Shown one piece after another: positions 34,047 to 36,466 of a stretch of DNA of 36,466 nucleotides. Within the stretch, counting starts at the first letter, position 1; every line of letters begins with the position of its first letter. The notes below the pieces were generated by a model that saw only the letters and a program-made list of their open reading frames with translations, was not told where the DNA came from and did not search any database. A program made the translations under genes and the position numbers. Source of the stretch: Bacteroidales bacterium (GTDB lineage: Bacteria > Bacteroidota > Bacteroidia > Bacteroidales > ML635J-15); assembly GCA_027858835.1 (NCBI GenBank), contig JAQIBY010000113.1, positions 1 through 36,466 of the forward strand. Direction: 5' to 3'.

Positions 34047-36466
34047 TTAATAAGCGATATAAATATAACCTGAGAATGTTTCTTCATTTTTATCGTGTAA
34101 TTTCAGCACATAATAATACGTACCAGCCGGTAATTGCCCCCCATTCATATTTCTTCCGTCCCATGTATTATTATATGGTTTTGCTTGATAAACCATATTT
34201 CCCCAACGATTGAATACAGTAATTTCATTATCGGGGAATGGAATTAAACCATCGATTATCCAAGTATCCCCAATATTATCATTGTTTGGAGAGAAACCAC
34301 TTGGAATATGAATCGGAACATCCGCTAAAACTGTAATAAAAACACTATCAGTTGTTTGACACCCATTTTCATCAGCAGTTAGCATAAAAGAATAAGTTTC
34401 ATTACTTGCCTGATTTTCATCTGCATAAAAAACTGGATTCAAACAGTCATTACATGACAACATATCCGAAGGAGTCCAAATAAGCTGATCGACCCCAGTT
34501 ACTTCAATGCTTACTGTATTATCTGAATAAATCACACTGTCAGAAATCCATACATCGAATTCAGGATAAGGATTAATGACAACTGATTGTGAATAATTCT
34601 CAATACATGCATCTTCATCAGCCGGAGTAAATTGATAATTTTGGCTTCCTGCAATCTCTGATGTAATTACAAATGGTGTCCATGATCCAGTAATACCATT
34701 GTTTGACTCTGTAGGTAAAAGATCAACACTTTCACCGACACAATAAGGACCAAAATTCTGAAATTCCGGAGTCAGCATTTCATCCACAGTCACTGTAATG
34801 CTTACATTATTAGCACATTCTCCAGAGCTTGGTATAAACACATAATCCGCTTGTCCAACAAGGTTCGTATTGATTTCAGAAGGCGACCATACCCCATTGA
34901 CATCATTTTCAGATGTAGAATTCAATTGATCTGCTTGTTCCCCCTCACAGTAATTGTCAATTATTGTGAATGTAGGTTCAACAGACACTTGCACATCCAC
35001 ATTTATCATATCTGAAGCAGTACATGAGTTATTATCTGTAATCGTCACAGCATAATTACCACTGGCATTCACTTCTTGATTTTCTTGCGTATTTCCTGTT
35101 GACCAAATATAATCTGACATTCCGACACCTGCATTTATGGCAAAAGGCAATTCACTGTCGCACAATGAAATATCGGCTCCCAAATCAAGTGAAGGAGCTA
35201 AATTCACATCAACAATTACAGTTGATGTGGCAGTACACCCCTCAAGATTTGTTACTGTAACAGTGTATGAATCAGAACCTGATACATTAATCGCTTGAGA
35301 ATTCTCACCTGTGCTCCAATTGTAAACATCAAATGCAGCTCCAGCATCTATGGATAGAGGTGCATCGTAAGAACAAAGTGCTTGATCGGATCCTAGATCA
35401 ACTGTAGGAGTTGGATTCACTGTTAATACCATGGATGAACTTGCGGTACAAGCATTCCCATCTGTCACTGTTACTGCATAGGTGTCACTTGCTGAAGCAG
35501 CCAAAGTTTGCGTATCAGAACCTTCTGACCAATTGTAATCAGACATTGAAGCTCCGGCATCCAATGTAATTGGAACATCATATGCACATAATGTTTGATC
35601 GGTTCCTAAATCGACTGTTGGTGCAGGATTTACTGTGACATCAACTTGATCTGTTGCAGAGCAAGAACCGGCAGAAACAGTCACTTCATAAGTTCCAGAG
35701 GAGACAACATCAATTGTTGGAGAAGATGACCCTTCACTCCAACTGTAATTGTAAACAGCACTTGTTCCTGGATTGAGGGTAACAGGTGCATCATAACTAC
35801 AGACAACCGTATCACTGCCTAAATCGGGGACAGGGGAAGTCTCTAAACTGAGATGCATCGCATCTGTTGCAGTACAGCCATTACTCGCCGTAACTGTAAC
35901 AAAATAATCATCTTCAGCATCAACCGTTAGAGTTTGAGTGTCATCACCAGTTGACCAAGCATAATCAGACATTCCAGCACCCGCATCAAGCATGAGATTA
36001 TCGTAATCACATATCACTTGGTCTCCACCTAAATCGACTATTGGAGTAGTATTTACTGTTAAAGCCATGGAAGAGTTTGCCGTACATCCATTGCCATCTG
36101 TCACTGTCACTGCGTAAGTATCGCTTGTTGAAACATCCAAAGTTTGTGTATCAGAACCATCTGACCAATTATAATCAGACATTGCAGCTCCTGCATCCAA
36201 AGTAATTGGCACATCATATGAACAGAGTGATTGATCCGTTCCCAAATCGACTGATGGTGCAGTGTTTGCTGTTAAAGTCATGGAAGAGTTTGCCGTACAT
36301 CCATTGCCATCTGTCACTGTCACTGCGTAAGTATCGCTTGTTGAAACATCCGAAGTTTGTGTATCAGAACCATCTGACCAATTATAATCGGACATTGCAG
36401 CCCCTGCATCTAATGTAATTGGAACATCATATGAACAGAGTGTTTGATCCGTTCCCAAATCGACTG
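34047..36466 (-). CDS. Repeat-rich adhesin with CHU_C (T9SS type B) domain, N-terminus outside the window
   Basis: The open frame continues past the window edge; the TTG at 36458 is inside a repeat (VDLGTDQTLC) and is not a real start. In the 806 residues seen there are seven tandem modules of about 71 residues beginning DLG-x-D-x-x-C and containing SDYNWS-like and YAVTVTDGNGC-like strands, an Ig/PKD-type fold. Two further, different modules begin YCEGEQAD and YCVGESVD. The last 85-90 residues are a CHU_C domain (IPSGFSPNNDNIGDTW, FNRWGNMVYQA, WDGRNMNGGQLPAGTYYY). It should be exported by T9SS and displayed at the surface, with the PorP/SprF and OmpA proteins encoded directly downstream (3- and 1-base gaps) as partners. 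Total size and ligand are unknown. Confidence 0.9.
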   Translation of the reverse strand, partial: VDLGTDQTLCSYDVPITLDAGAAMSDYNWSDGSDTQTSDVSTSDTYAVTVTDGNGCTANSSMTLTANTAPSVDLGTDQSLCSYDVPITLDAGAAMSDYNWSDGSDTQTLDVSTSDTYAVTVTDGNGCTANSSMALTVNTTPIVDLGGDQVICDYDNLMLDAGAGMSDYAWSTGDDTQTLTVDAEDDYFVTVTASNGCTATDAMHLSLETSPVPDLGSDTVVCSYDAPVTLNPGTSAVYNYSWSEGSSSPTIDVVSSGTYEVTVSAGSCSATDQVDVTVNPAPTVDLGTDQTLCAYDVPITLDAGASMSDYNWSEGSDTQTLAASASDTYAVTVTDGNACTASSSMVLTVNPTPTVDLGSDQALCSYDAPLSIDAGAAFDVYNWSTGENSQAINVSGSDSYTVTVTNLEGCTATSTVIVDVNLAPSLDLGADISLCDSELPFAINAGVGMSDYIWSTGNTQENQEVNASGNYAVTITDNNSCTASDMINVDVQVSVEPTFTIIDNYCEGEQADQLNSTSENDVNGVWSPSEINTNLVGQADYVFIPSSGECANNVSITVTVDEMLTPEFQNFGPYCVGESVDLLPTESNNGITGSWTPFVITSEIAGSQNYQFTPADEDACIENYSQSVVINPYPEFDVWISDSVIYSDNTVSIEVTGVDQLIWTPSDMLSCNDCLNPVFYADENQASNETYSFMLTADENGCQTTDSVFITVLADVPIHIPSGFSPNNDNIGDTWIIDGLIPFPDNEITVFNRWGNMVYQAKPYNNTWDGRNMNGGQLPAGTYYYVLKLHDKNEETFSGYIYIAY
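36039..36464 (-). repeat. 213-bp tandem repeats in the adhesin gene, two near-identical copies
   Basis: The unit is 213 bp (71 codons). ACATCATATGAACAGAGTG on the plus strand recurs at 36211 and 36424. The copies at 36252-36464 and 36039-36251 are almost identical; five more diverged copies follow toward 34950. The array continues beyond the window edge. Confidence 0.88.

Overview
The window comes from an AT-rich member of the Bacteroidota. Three lines of evidence support this: several very large surface proteins ending in type IX secretion system (T9SS) sorting domains of both the type A and the gliding-motility (type B, CHU_C) kind; a PorP/SprF family protein next to an OmpA-family protein; and repeated matches to the Bacteroidota promoter -7 element TAnnTTTG, some with a TTG at the -33 position. 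Genus cannot be told from the sequence alone.

Layout. 1-243: the last 59 codons of a CHU_C protein and a strong terminator. 341-6736: a 2131-residue secreted peptidoglycan amidase with a very long beta-rich region and a type A tail. 6774-7608: a decayed endonuclease/exonuclease/phosphatase gene. 7772-9406: a long-chain acyl-CoA ligase, convergent with tryptophanase (9482-10858, minus) across a shared terminator. 10859-11242: a gene-poor interval with a divergent promoter pair. 11243-15798 (plus): a DUF3078 outer-membrane protein, guaA and uvrC. 15828-20537 (minus): a small lipoprotein, a 70-residue biotin carrier, an acyl-CoA carboxyltransferase, an LptF/LptG-type permease and tgt. 20659-36466 (minus): surface and secretion genes.

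The surface block has two parts. The upstream part is a CHU_C repeat protein (its N-terminus is outside the window), then PorP/SprF, then an OmpA/WD40-like protein, separated by 1-3 bases. This matches the known arrangement of an SprB-type adhesin with its SprF-type helper. The downstream part starts from its own well-formed promoter with a membrane TPR-LytTR regulator, followed by a type A secreted protein and a 2032-residue CHU_C adhesin with 13 Ig/PKD-like repeats (three nearly identical at DNA level) and 3 SprB repeats. A reasonable inference is that the membrane LytTR protein controls surface adhesin genes; no binding data are visible.

The housekeeping part is ordinary in content, with some points of note: a Tgt lacking the three zinc cysteines, a stand-alone 70-residue biotin carrier without a biotin carboxylase beside it, a 26-bp near-perfect palindrome upstream of the lipoprotein gene, and a roughly 270-nt leader ahead of tryptophanase that starts at a good promoter and holds a short ORF. 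I saw no CRISPR array, transposase, integrase, rRNA or tRNA.
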